A stretch of 37,543 nt of DNA, taken from the NCBI GenBank assembly GCA_023539445.1, contig JAKCEW010000008.1:1-37543 (forward strand), given 5' to 3'. The notes beneath the pieces were generated by a model. The model worked only from the letters and a program-made list of their open reading frames with translations. It searched no databases and was not told the origin of the DNA. Below, in pieces: positions 8,098 to 15,475 of the stretch. Source of the stretch: Candidatus Terraquivivens yellowstonensis. Its GTDB lineage: Archaea > Thermoproteota > Nitrososphaeria_A > Caldarchaeales > Wolframiiraptoraceae. The number at the start of each line of letters is the position of its first letter. The stretch's first letter is position 1. A program made the position numbers and the translations under genes.

Positions 8098-8331
8098 CCA
8101 AACGAGGAAGTACGTCGTCAGACCCGTTATGTATGGTTTCTTGGTCTTCAAATACCCTCTTTGTGCTCTGAATATGAGCGGCGATATTATGCTATACACC
8201 ACATAAACCGTTATGGCAACCGTTATGGCAACCATGGATGTGGGTTCGTGCAACCTTAAGAGGGCCGAGAGGAAACCTATAAAGATCCCCAAGAACACTT
8301 TGGACCAGTACAGTTTATCTTCAAGGATCAT
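8056..8331 (-). CDS. Small three-helix membrane protein resembling EMC6
   Basis: 91 residues with hydrophobic segments at about 11-27, 33-53 and 68-90. The short loop between helices 2 and 3 reads RAQRGYLKTKKPYITG, followed by a W-rich last helix (FLVWLVSWILFYN). Eukaryotic EMC6 (Rab5ip family) has the same three-helix plan and size, with a basic K-S-R-R-P-x-x-T-G loop before a terminal aromatic helix ending in a W-x-x-x-Y pattern. I infer homology from this pattern, which needs a profile search. The gene is divergent from the Rqc2/NEMF homologue and overlaps the radA-operon gene by 42 bases at its 3' end. Codons 31-38 contain a 12-base tandem repeat (AITVAITV). Confidence 0.65.
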   Translation of the reverse strand: MILEDKLYWSKVFLGIFIGFLSALLRLHEPTSMVAITVAITVYVVYSIISPLIFRAQRGYLKTKKPYITGLTTYFLVWLVSWILFYNIILR

Positions 8332-8354
8332 CGCCTCAAACCTCGGTGATTTTT

Positions 8355-10286
8355 ATGGAAATATCAACTCATGAACTTTCCGTTTTATTAAGGGAGATGG
8401 CGGGCGCCCTAATCGGATGTATAGTGGATAATGTGTATCAGCTTGATGACGGCAGCATAATCCTTAAGCTCAGGGGAAGAGAGAGCGATTATGAGCTTAG
8501 GGCCTCAGCTGGCAAATGCTTGTACTTTACCTCCCACACTTATCCAAAACCTAAGACGCCGACAAATCTCGCCATGAAATTCAGGAAATTCCTAAACGGA
8601 AGTCGGCTTAAGTGTTTGGAACAAATGGGCAGTGAAAGGATCGCCATCATAAGCTTTGAGCGGGACGGTAATTTAAAACTGATTGTAGAACTCATACCGA
8701 AGGGGAACATAGTGCTTGTTGATGAATCGAATAAAATTCTCGTCGCACTCTTCCACACCAAGATGAGGGATAGAGAAATAGCAGAAGGGAAGCACTACAC
8801 GTCACCTCCGTCCAGGTTTACGCTAACAGAAGATGTTGACGTGGAGAAAATAATAGAGAAGGCTAGCTCTAAAAAGAAACTCGTATCTTGGCTGGCCTCC
8901 GAGCTGGGCCTAGGTGGCAAGTACGCGGAGGAGGTAGTTGCGCTGGCGAGTCTCGACAAAAATGCACCAGTAGATACGCTTGATGGGGACGAAAGGCGCA
9001 GGATTGTTGAAGCTATTAAGCACATACTTACAGCGTTTAAAGAACCAAGGCCACATCTAGCAAGGCGTGATTCGGATGTAAGGGCCGTACCTTTCATTCT
9101 GAAGAGTCTAGAGCAGAATGGCTACTCTTTCGAGCCGGTTAATTCATTCAACGAGGCCGTTGCAGCGGAGTACGAGGCATATTTGGTGAAAGAATATGAA
9201 GAGAAGGCTGCGATGGAACTTAAGCAAAGGTTAAAGGAAATTCAGGAAGACATTGAGTCGAAAAAGGGCGCGATTAAAGAATTGGAAGAAAGTATTGAAC
9301 GCATCAAGAACGTTGCGGAGAGGCTTTTTATAATGCTACATGATGTGGAAAGTTTCAGACAATCAATTAAAGAAGGAAGTCCCCAAAATGTGGATAATCT
9401 GAAAATCATCAGCATAGATAGAACAAAAGGTGTAGCCATAATCTCCGTTAACGATGTCGAATTTGAGCTTTCGTTAAGCGAGCCTGTTCCCAAACAGGTT
9501 GAGAAGATGTTCGATGAGGTGAAAAGGCTAAGGTTAGCAAAGGAAAGAATATTAAATGAGATAAACGAGCTAGAATCTGAAATTTCAAAAATAACAGCCG
9601 AGCTCGAGTCTAAAAAGCTTTCAATTTCCGAGCAAACTAAGCATAAAGTACGTGAAAGGAAGAAGTGGTTTGAAAAATTCAGATGGTTCGAAACATCCGA
9701 GGGGCTCCTAGCCGTTGCTGGCAAGGATGCGTCCTCCAACATTACCCTACTTAGAAAGTATCTACAGCCCGATGATCTAGTTTTTCATGCAGAAATAACT
9801 GGCGCTCCTGTTGTCATACTTAAAGGCGGCAAAAAGGCTAGCGAACGCTCGATAGAGGAGGCTGCCCAGTTTGCCGCATCCTATAGCAGAGCATGGCGCG
9901 AAGGACTATCGTCCATTAGTGTTTACTACGTTAGACCTGAACAGGTGTCTTTTTCAGCACCATCCGGAGAGTACCTTCCAAAGGGCTCCTTCATGGTTAC
10001 TGGCAAGAGAAATTACGTTAAGACAAGACTGGCCGTGGCGTTTGGTCTTCGCAAGAGTGACGGGGCTTACGAAGTGCTCCATGGACCACCATCTGCTGTA
10101 GCCGCTAAGTCCAAGGCCCTTGTGGAAGTTGTGCCTGGCGACGAGGACGCGGGCAGCCTATCGCTAAAAATACTCGATTCTTTATGCCGCCAATCGGGAT
10201 ACGAGCTAAGTGACGAAGAAAGGCGTCCTTTAGCCGCATTGATAGCCCAGTCAATCCCCTATGGAAAGGGCGCACTACAAAGGTAA
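8355..10286 (+). CDS. Rqc2/NEMF homologue (NFACT protein, RqcH-type)
   Basis: Ribosome quality-control factor that binds stalled large subunits with peptidyl-tRNA and in bacteria and eukaryotes directs C-terminal tailing. 643 residues are laid out as expected. NFACT-N is residues 1-200, with KMRDREIAEGKHY carrying the conserved Asp-Arg pair. A helix-hairpin-helix-like middle follows, then two long coiled-coil arms (about 275-320 and 390-430) and the NFACT-R/DUF814 domain (about 445-560; KWFEKFRWFETSEG, DLVFHAEITGAP). The ATG at 8355 is chosen because GGTGAT lies at 8345-8350 with a four-base gap; the GTG at 8346 is inside that site. Archaeal members are less studied than bacterial RqcH. Confidence 0.93.
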   Translation: MEISTHELSVLLREMAGALIGCIVDNVYQLDDGSIILKLRGRESDYELRASAGKCLYFTSHTYPKPKTPTNLAMKFRKFLNGSRLKCLEQMGSERIAIISFERDGNLKLIVELIPKGNIVLVDESNKILVALFHTKMRDREIAEGKHYTSPPSRFTLTEDVDVEKIIEKASSKKKLVSWLASELGLGGKYAEEVVALASLDKNAPVDTLDGDERRRIVEAIKHILTAFKEPRPHLARRDSDVRAVPFILKSLEQNGYSFEPVNSFNEAVAAEYEAYLVKEYEEKAAMELKQRLKEIQEDIESKKGAIKELEESIERIKNVAERLFIMLHDVESFRQSIKEGSPQNVDNLKIISIDRTKGVAIISVNDVEFELSLSEPVPKQVEKMFDEVKRLRLAKERILNEINELESEISKITAELESKKLSISEQTKHKVRERKKWFEKFRWFETSEGLLAVAGKDASSNITLLRKYLQPDDLVFHAEITGAPVVILKGGKKASERSIEEAAQFAASYSRAWREGLSSISVYYVRPEQVSFSAPSGEYLPKGSFMVTGKRNYVKTRLAVAFGLRKSDGAYEVLHGPPSAVAAKSKALVEVVPGDEDAGSLSLKILDSLCRQSGYELSDEERRPLAALIAQSIPYGKGALQR

Positions 10287-10332
10287 CAACAAGTTTAATA
10301 TCTAACGCCAATCACTACCATGCGGAGGACGG

Positions 10333-10914
10333 ATGGTTAAGCCAGCGTCGCTTGCAGAAGAGTTAAGGGTTAAGGACATAATGAGCAGCCCCGTGATTGA
10401 CGCTGATGTTGAAGAAACCGCAGAAGAAGTCGCGAACAAGATGGTACGTTATGGCATAGGCAGTGTAGTGGTTACGGAGAAGGGCTTTCCGGTCGGGATA
10501 ATAACAAAAAGGGACCTAGTATACAAGGTAGTTGCGAAGAACCTGAAACCTAACGAGGTTAAAGCCAAGGATATAATGAGCAGTCCCATACATGTCGCAA
10601 ACCCGGACGACCTAATAGACAATGCTTTGAGGGAGATGAATAAGCTGAAGATCGACCATCTTGCGGTTGTTCACAAGGATAAGCTCGTAGGCATAATCAG
10701 CACAACCGATATATTACAGGTAACGCCGGAGATACTAGAGATCGTCAGAGAAAAAATGAGGATGGGTAACGTGAAAACTAGTGGCGAGGGTTACACGGAG
10801 GGATTTTGCGATGCTTGCGGCGAATGGTCAGACATGCTGCTTAGGGTTAACGACCAATATTTATGCGAAGATTGTAGGATGGAACTAGAAACGAGGGGCG
10901 GAGAAGAATCATAG
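10333..10914 (+). CDS. CBS-domain pair protein with C-terminal zinc ribbon
   Basis: 193 residues. Two CBS domains (about 12-70 and 76-135; KDIMSSPVIDADVEETAEEV and KDIMSSPIHVANPDDLIDNAL) are followed by a four-cysteine zinc ribbon at about 157-185 (FCDACGEWS...YLCEDCRMEL). CBS pairs usually bind adenine nucleotides; the zinc ribbon suggests nucleic-acid or protein binding. TATA-like TTTAATAT (10292-10299) and GGAGG at 10324-10328 support the ATG at 10333. It is followed after 2 bases by the Mut7-C protein, another ribbon-bearing protein, suggesting a common operon. The specific function is unknown. Confidence 0.85.
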   Translation: MVKPASLAEELRVKDIMSSPVIDADVEETAEEVANKMVRYGIGSVVVTEKGFPVGIITKRDLVYKVVAKNLKPNEVKAKDIMSSPIHVANPDDLIDNALREMNKLKIDHLAVVHKDKLVGIISTTDILQVTPEILEIVREKMRMGNVKTSGEGYTEGFCDACGEWSDMLLRVNDQYLCEDCRMELETRGGEES

Positions 10915-10916
10915 AG

Positions 10917-11378
10917 TTGAGTCAAGAAAAGAAGTTCCTGGTCAACTCCATGTTGGGAAATCTTGTAACTTGGCTTAGGATTTTAGGCTATGATACAGAA
11001 TACTGGAAGGGCGACGACAAGGAAATGCTCGAGATTGCTAAGAAAGAGGGCAGGATAATTTTAACAAAGGATAGAGGCGTTGCGAGGTTTGCTGAGAAGA
11101 ACGGCATACCTGTGCTTGAGTTAATGAGTTCAGACGTCCCAGAAGCTCTTGCGACCACCGCTGAAGCTTTCGGAATAAGCTTGGAATTTGACCGAAAAAG
11201 GACACGCTGTCCAGTCTGCAACACTCCATTGAAGAGTTATGGTTCCCGCTGGCTCTGCGATAAGTGCGGCAAGGAGTACTGGATAGGAAGCCACTGGGTC
11301 GACATAAGCAAGAGGCTCTCGGAGGCTAGAAGGATATTCCTAGAGCGTAAAAGTTTGGGCAGCAACGTATTAAAATAG
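10917..11378 (+). CDS. Mut7-C domain (PIN-like) protein with zinc ribbon
   Basis: 153 residues. The Mut7-C fold, a PIN-related putative RNase domain, is recognised by FLVNSMLGNLVTWLRILGYDT at the start and GRIILTKDRGVARFA near residues 42-56, with the acidic residues expected for metal binding. The C-terminal ribbon is CPVCNTPL...WLCDKCGKEYW. Start TTG at 10917 lies 2 bases after the preceding stop, so translation is coupled to the CBS/ribbon gene. Ribonuclease activity is a family-level expectation, not demonstrated here. Confidence 0.88.
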   Translation: MSQEKKFLVNSMLGNLVTWLRILGYDTEYWKGDDKEMLEIAKKEGRIILTKDRGVARFAEKNGIPVLELMSSDVPEALATTAEAFGISLEFDRKRTRCPVCNTPLKSYGSRWLCDKCGKEYWIGSHWVDISKRLSEARRIFLERKSLGSNVLK

Positions 11379-11408
11379 ATAATAACAAGCGCTTCAACAT
11401 TCTGCTCG

Positions 11409-12029
11409 ATGGATATGCTAAGCTTAGACGAAGGGATAAAGCTCGTAAGGCTTGCAAGAGCAGCAATACAGGAGTACCTAAAATCCGGCAAGATATACGA
11501 AGTGTCCGAGGGGAGCGGAATCCCAACAAAAGAAACGGGAGTTTTCGTTTCGCTCTACACGTATCCAGAGGGCGATCTTAGAGGATGCATAGGCTTTCCT
11601 TTTCCGGTCATGAGTCTCCCAGAAGCTATCGTGAAGGCCGCGATTGCCGCGGCAACCGAAGACCCTAGATTCCCGCCGGTAGAGCTCGCCGAGATGGATA
11701 AGATCGTGATAGAGGTAAGCGTGCTAAGCGTTCCAGAGAAGATAGAATTTAAGAGTCCAAAAGAGTTGCCATCCAAGATCGTTATAGGGAGGGATGGGTT
11801 AATAATAAAGAGCAGCCGTGGTTCTGGGCTGCTCCTCCCTCAAGTGCCAGTTGAGTATGGATGGGATCCCGAGGAGTTTCTGTGCCATCTCTGTCTGAAG
11901 GCAGGCCTACCCGCCACCTACTGGCTGACTGGAAAATTCGATATTTACAGGTTCACGGCGGAAATATTTGCCGAAGAAAGCCCAGGCGGAAATGTCGTCA
12001 GGAAAGAGCTGAAGGGTTGTGAAGTTTGA
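11409..12029 (+). CDS. AMMECR1 domain protein
   Basis: 206 residues with the hallmark LRGCIGFP motif at about 59-66 and the conserved AAIAAATEDPRFPPVELAEMD region. The function of AMMECR1 proteins is unsettled; many prokaryotes encode them beside Memo and a radical SAM enzyme, but here neither is adjacent. An A/T-rich TATA-like element centred near 11382 overlaps the end of the previous gene and lies about 27 bases before the ATG at 11409, consistent with its own leaderless promoter. The stop overlaps the TTG start of the glycosyltransferase gene. Confidence 0.92.
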   Translation: MDMLSLDEGIKLVRLARAAIQEYLKSGKIYEVSEGSGIPTKETGVFVSLYTYPEGDLRGCIGFPFPVMSLPEAIVKAAIAAATEDPRFPPVELAEMDKIVIEVSVLSVPEKIEFKSPKELPSKIVIGRDGLIIKSSRGSGLLLPQVPVEYGWDPEEFLCHLCLKAGLPATYWLTGKFDIYRFTAEIFAEESPGGNVVRKELKGCEV

Positions 12030-13189
12030 GGGCATACTTTGGTATCTGCGGAATCGGCATGGGCCATGCCGCTAGGAGTTCACTTCTTATTAGAGCGCTA
12101 GTTAACAAGGGATGGGATGTCGCGGTTTCAAGTTACGGCGAAGGCGTAGAGTACCTCGAGGCACTCGGTATCCCAGTCAACAAGGTTGATCCGGTATCTT
12201 ATGGCGTCCTTCCGGATGGCAAGGTCAGCATAAAGATGACAATATTCAAGAACCTTCATCTTCCGCTCAAAGTATCGCTCCAGACTGCAAGGGAGGTATC
12301 CAACATATCTTGCTTTGAACCATCCGTCGTCATCTCTGACACTAGGGTATCAACGGTCGTGGCTGCAAAATCCTTGGGTTATCCTGTCGTGCTGATACTC
12401 AATCAATTTAACGTGTTGGTGGAATATCACAAGTACAAGACGCTAGTAGAACTCGTTGAAAGCGGTGCACAGCTCATCACCAAGTTTTGGGAAATGGCGG
12501 ATAGGATTGTGATATCAGATTTCCCACAACCATACACAATATCGCGCATGAATCTCGTACTGAGCGATGCCGCAAAGTCGAAGAGCACGTTCGTCGGCCC
12601 TTTGCTCGAGCTACCGAAAGAAGACCTGCCGACGAAGGATGAGGTCTGTAAGAAGTACGGAATACCGCCGGAGAAGCCATTAGTTTTTGCACATATCAGT
12701 GGCCCGGTCCTTGAGAAGACTGTACTTGCCGAGAAGTTGATGAGAATTGCTAGAAAACTTGACAAATATTTCTTTATGATGACGCTCGCAGAACCAAAGG
12801 CATCCAACATAAAAAGAGAGGAAAACGTACTGCTCATGAATTGGGTCGAAAACCCTGACGAGCTTTACAATGTATCCGACGTCATCGTATCAAGGTCGGG
12901 ACATGGAAGCATAACGAGGGCGCTGGCATTCGGAAAGCCCATGGTCTTGATACCCATAAGGGCTCATGGTGAACAGAAGTCAAACGCTGAATCGGTTGCA
13001 AAACATGGTGCCGGCATAGTGATCGATGAGGACGAGTTGAATGAGAGCAACCTCGGATACGCACTAGATAGAATTCTTGATGATGATTCTTACTCGAGGA
13101 GCGCCCTTTCTTTCAAGAAGATGATGGAAAGGCTAGACCCTGTGAACACAACTGTCTCGATAATCGAAGGGTTAGCGCATAAGCTTTAA
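12026..13189 (+). CDS. MJ1255-like glycosyltransferase (GT28/UGT fold)
   Basis: 387 residues. An N-terminal acceptor-side Rossmann domain begins AYFGICGIGMGHAARS (nucleotide-sugar glycosyltransferase glycine motif). The C-terminal donor-binding domain has VSRSGHGSITRALAFGKPMVLIPI and GEQKSNAESVAKHGAG, matching the donor signature of GT28/UDP-glycosyltransferase-like proteins. The acceptor and sugar are unknown; surface or lipid glycosylation is plausible. Start TTG at 12026 overlaps the previous stop, and an in-frame TGA sits two codons upstream. Its 3' end overlaps the convergent XTPase gene by 18 bases. Confidence 0.85.
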   Translation: MRAYFGICGIGMGHAARSSLLIRALVNKGWDVAVSSYGEGVEYLEALGIPVNKVDPVSYGVLPDGKVSIKMTIFKNLHLPLKVSLQTAREVSNISCFEPSVVISDTRVSTVVAAKSLGYPVVLILNQFNVLVEYHKYKTLVELVESGAQLITKFWEMADRIVISDFPQPYTISRMNLVLSDAAKSKSTFVGPLLELPKEDLPTKDEVCKKYGIPPEKPLVFAHISGPVLEKTVLAEKLMRIARKLDKYFFMMTLAEPKASNIKREENVLLMNWVENPDELYNVSDVIVSRSGHGSITRALAFGKPMVLIPIRAHGEQKSNAESVAKHGAGIVIDEDELNESNLGYALDRILDDDSYSRSALSFKKMMERLDPVNTTVSIIEGLAHKL

Positions 13190-13732
13190 CCATTCAGCAA
13201 GTAGTCTGACGGACTTTCCCCTATGCGATATCGCGTTCTTCTCTTCGATGTTCATCTCGGCAAAAGTCCTTCCATCACCTTCTTCCGGTATAAATATTGG
13301 ATCGAATCCAAAACCGCTAGATCCTCTAGGCTCATTGGAGATCCTTCCGACACATATGCCACTGAACAAGTTAATAATGTCCCCAGAGATCTTGCACGCT
13401 ATGCAGGACTTAAAGTGTGCCGCCCTATTTTCTTCACCCTCCATCAGCCTCAGTATACCGGAAAAACCTATCGTCCTATACACATAAGATGAGTAGGGTC
13501 CTGGAAAACCATTTAAGCGCTCGATGAAAAGACCAGCGTCCTCAACGAATACTGGCCTCCTTAAAATCTCATAAGCCTCTTCGCAGCTTCTCGTCGCTAT
13601 TTCCTCAAGAGAGTCGGACTGTATCTCGGTGAGCTTGATTGTGCATACATCTATTTCTATGCCAAAAGTCTTCAATAAACTCCTAACCTCATCCACCTTT
13701 CCCATGTTCGTCGTCACGAATGTTAGCCTCAA
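13172..13732 (-). CDS. XTP/dITP diphosphatase (RdgB/Ham1 family)
   Basis: Housecleaning nucleotide pyrophosphatase that removes dITP, ITP and XTP. 186 residues with the family N-terminus TFVTTNMGKVDEVR, the catalytic/metal segment PVFVEDAGLFIERLNGFPGPYSSY and SGFGFDPIF...FAEM...KNAISHRGK near the C-terminus. Its ATG overlaps the Bud32 stop by 4 bases, so Kae1, Bud32 and this gene form one leftward operon, an arrangement seen in other archaea. Confidence 0.94.
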   Translation of the reverse strand: MRLTFVTTNMGKVDEVRSLLKTFGIEIDVCTIKLTEIQSDSLEEIATRSCEEAYEILRRPVFVEDAGLFIERLNGFPGPYSSYVYRTIGFSGILRLMEGEENRAAHFKSCIACKISGDIINLFSGICVGRISNEPRGSSGFGFDPIFIPEEGDGRTFAEMNIEEKNAISHRGKSVRLLAEWLKLMR

Positions 13733-14394
13733 CGCCTTCTCCTCTCCCTCTCCACGTACCTTCCCCTCGATTCTATCTCCTTAACTTTTTCCAAGACCTC
13801 GTTTAACATATCGCCCAAGACCGTCCTATAACCTTCTAAGAAAGCGTGCATGAATTCATCCCTTACACCGTAATGCGTGCTCTGAAGAGATCTGTCAAGC
13901 AGGTGGATATCAACAGCAAATTCTTCGACGTCCTTAGTGAAAGTAGCTAAGCCGAAGTCAACGAGATAAGGGTTCATCTGCTCGTCAACTATTACATTGG
14001 AGAGCGTTAGATCGCCATGCGCTATGCCGCCGCCGTGTAGCATGCCCGCAAGAACTCCGATACGTTCCGCGAGCGTGGATAAAGCCTCATGATTAAGGCT
14101 TCCTATGAGTTCCCTAGCCTCCATGCCGCGTATCTTTTGCATGTATATCGTCGCATTTTCTAAATCTACGAGAATTATCGCCGGGCATGCAACGCCGTGC
14201 TTCTTAGCCTCAGAGATTATCTTTGCCTCGGAAGCTGTTCTCTGCATCCTTATCTCTTTATCTAGCAAAGGATGTCTATAGGACTTAGGAATCCTCCTCT
14301 TCGCCACGAGTTCCATGCCATTCCAGTTCAGCGCATAGATCGCCGCTTCAGCACCGAGCCTTATAATCGCTGTTGGTTCTCCCAACCTCAGCAA
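13729..14394 (-). CDS. bud32: KEOPS complex kinase/ATPase Bud32
   Basis: Small atypical kinase partner of Kae1 in the KEOPS complex that makes tRNA t6A37. 221 residues with the catalytic loop GIAHGDLTLSNVIVD, the metal-binding VDFGLATF in place of classical DFG, and the N-terminal lysine region ELVAKRRIPKSYRHPLLD. The C-terminus is basic (RGRYVERERRRR), like the tRNA-contacting tail of other Bud32 proteins. It is encoded separately from Kae1, 7 bases after its stop, rather than as the fusion found in some archaea. Confidence 0.94.
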   Translation of the reverse strand: MLRLGEPTAIIRLGAEAAIYALNWNGMELVAKRRIPKSYRHPLLDKEIRMQRTASEAKIISEAKKHGVACPAIILVDLENATIYMQKIRGMEARELIGSLNHEALSTLAERIGVLAGMLHGGGIAHGDLTLSNVIVDEQMNPYLVDFGLATFTKDVEEFAVDIHLLDRSLQSTHYGVRDEFMHAFLEGYRTVLGDMLNEVLEKVKEIESRGRYVERERRRR

Positions 14395-14401
14395 CCCACC
14401 C

Positions 14402-15394
14402 TCACCTGAACCATCTAACCTCTATCTCATCTATCCTCATCCTCGGTTTAATCCTGCTATCTTCAACGTCAACAACCATGCCAGACATGAGTTGTAGGAC
14501 ACCATTCCAAGCTATCATCGCGCCGTTGTCTCCAGCGTACTCATCGGGTATCGTGTAGACTTTGGCTCCGCGCTCCATCGCCATAGTGTCGAGCATGCTC
14601 TTCAGCCTCTTGCTCCTCGCAAGACCTCCAACAACGAGTATCTCATTTTTTGTAGTGTACGCAACGGCCCTTTCGGTCACCTCAGTCAGCATGCTATAGA
14701 CAGTCTCCGTCAAGCCGTAACAAACGTCCTCCAGCGCGGCTCCTTGCTTGAGCTTTAAGAAGGCCGCGGTCAGTAAACCCGAGAACGATACATCCATGCC
14801 CTTAACTGTGTAGGGAAGCTGGATGAATGACTTTGCCCTTTCCGCCATAAGCTCCGGCATCGGCATGGGCCCTATGCCTGCCTTTATTCCGAAGGTGTCA
14901 AGGCAGTTGCCGGCCGCTATGTCCAAAGTTTCACCAAATATCCTATACCTGCCTGCATTAAAGGCAGCTATCAGGGTGTTGCCGCCGGCCACATAAAGGA
15001 CTACTGGATCCTTACAGCCCGTGACCAGTCTTCCGATCTCTATGTGAGCAACACCATGGTTCACGGCTATGAGGGGCTTACCAAGGCTGAGGGCGAGTGT
15101 TCTGGCTATCGTCGCACCGGTCCTTAGGCAAGGGCCAAGGCCAGGCCCGACAGAGAACGCTATACCATCCAACTCATCGAGGGAAATTCCTGCTTTTAAT
15201 AAGCCGGCTCTAAGTGCCTCAGGAGCTACACGGGTATGGTGCTGTGCCGCCTCCCTCGGATGTATGCCTCCTTTGGAAGGCCTGTATACCCTATTCTCGT
15301 TGGCCAGTATCCGGCCATCTGACGATGCTATCCCCACGCCGAAGGTGTGGGCTGTGGACTCTATGCCAAGGACTATTTTCGTGCCTTCCTTCAA
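14402..15394 (-). CDS. kae1: KEOPS complex tRNA threonylcarbamoyladenosine transferase Kae1
   Basis: Catalytic subunit for t6A37 formation; ASKHA-fold metalloprotein. It begins KIVLGIESTAHTFGVGIAS, carries the metal-binding histidines in NHGVAHIEIG, and has ILVVGGLARSKRL and DEYAGDNGAMIAW near the C-terminus. I place the start at the TTG at 15394, giving 330 residues (normal length) with the conserved block from codon 5. TATA-like ATAAGTATCTTAG about 27 bases upstream agrees. An ATG at 15433 is the alternative. A further open extension to 15631 is an artefact overlapping the divergent aIF5B gene. Confidence 0.95.
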   Translation of the reverse strand: MKEGTKIVLGIESTAHTFGVGIASSDGRILANENRVYRPSKGGIHPREAAQHHTRVAPEALRAGLLKAGISLDELDGIAFSVGPGLGPCLRTGATIARTLALSLGKPLIAVNHGVAHIEIGRLVTGCKDPVVLYVAGGNTLIAAFNAGRYRIFGETLDIAAGNCLDTFGIKAGIGPMPMPELMAERAKSFIQLPYTVKGMDVSFSGLLTAAFLKLKQGAALEDVCYGLTETVYSMLTEVTERAVAYTTKNEILVVGGLARSKRLKSMLDTMAMERGAKVYTIPDEYAGDNGAMIAWNGVLQLMSGMVVDVEDSRIKPRMRIDEIEVRWFR

Positions 15395-15475
15395 CGCTTC
15401 TCGACAAGAAGGTCGTACTAAGATACTTATCATCCTTGTGATCGCATGCCGGGCTGAAAGCAAAAGACCCATTAG
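15395..15475. promoter_or_regulatory. Divergent promoter region Kae1 operon / aIF5B operon
   Basis: About 80 bases separate the two outward-facing operons. The element near 15422-15433 can be read as a TATA-like box on either strand and is best spaced for the Kae1 TTG. For aIF5B it would give a leader of about 20 bases. No additional structure was seen. Confidence 0.4.

Noticed and set aside
9242-9742. 166-codon open frame antisense to the Rqc2/NEMF homologue
   Set aside because: Ser/Leu/Phe-rich shadow of the coiled-coil coding region; no independent promoter.
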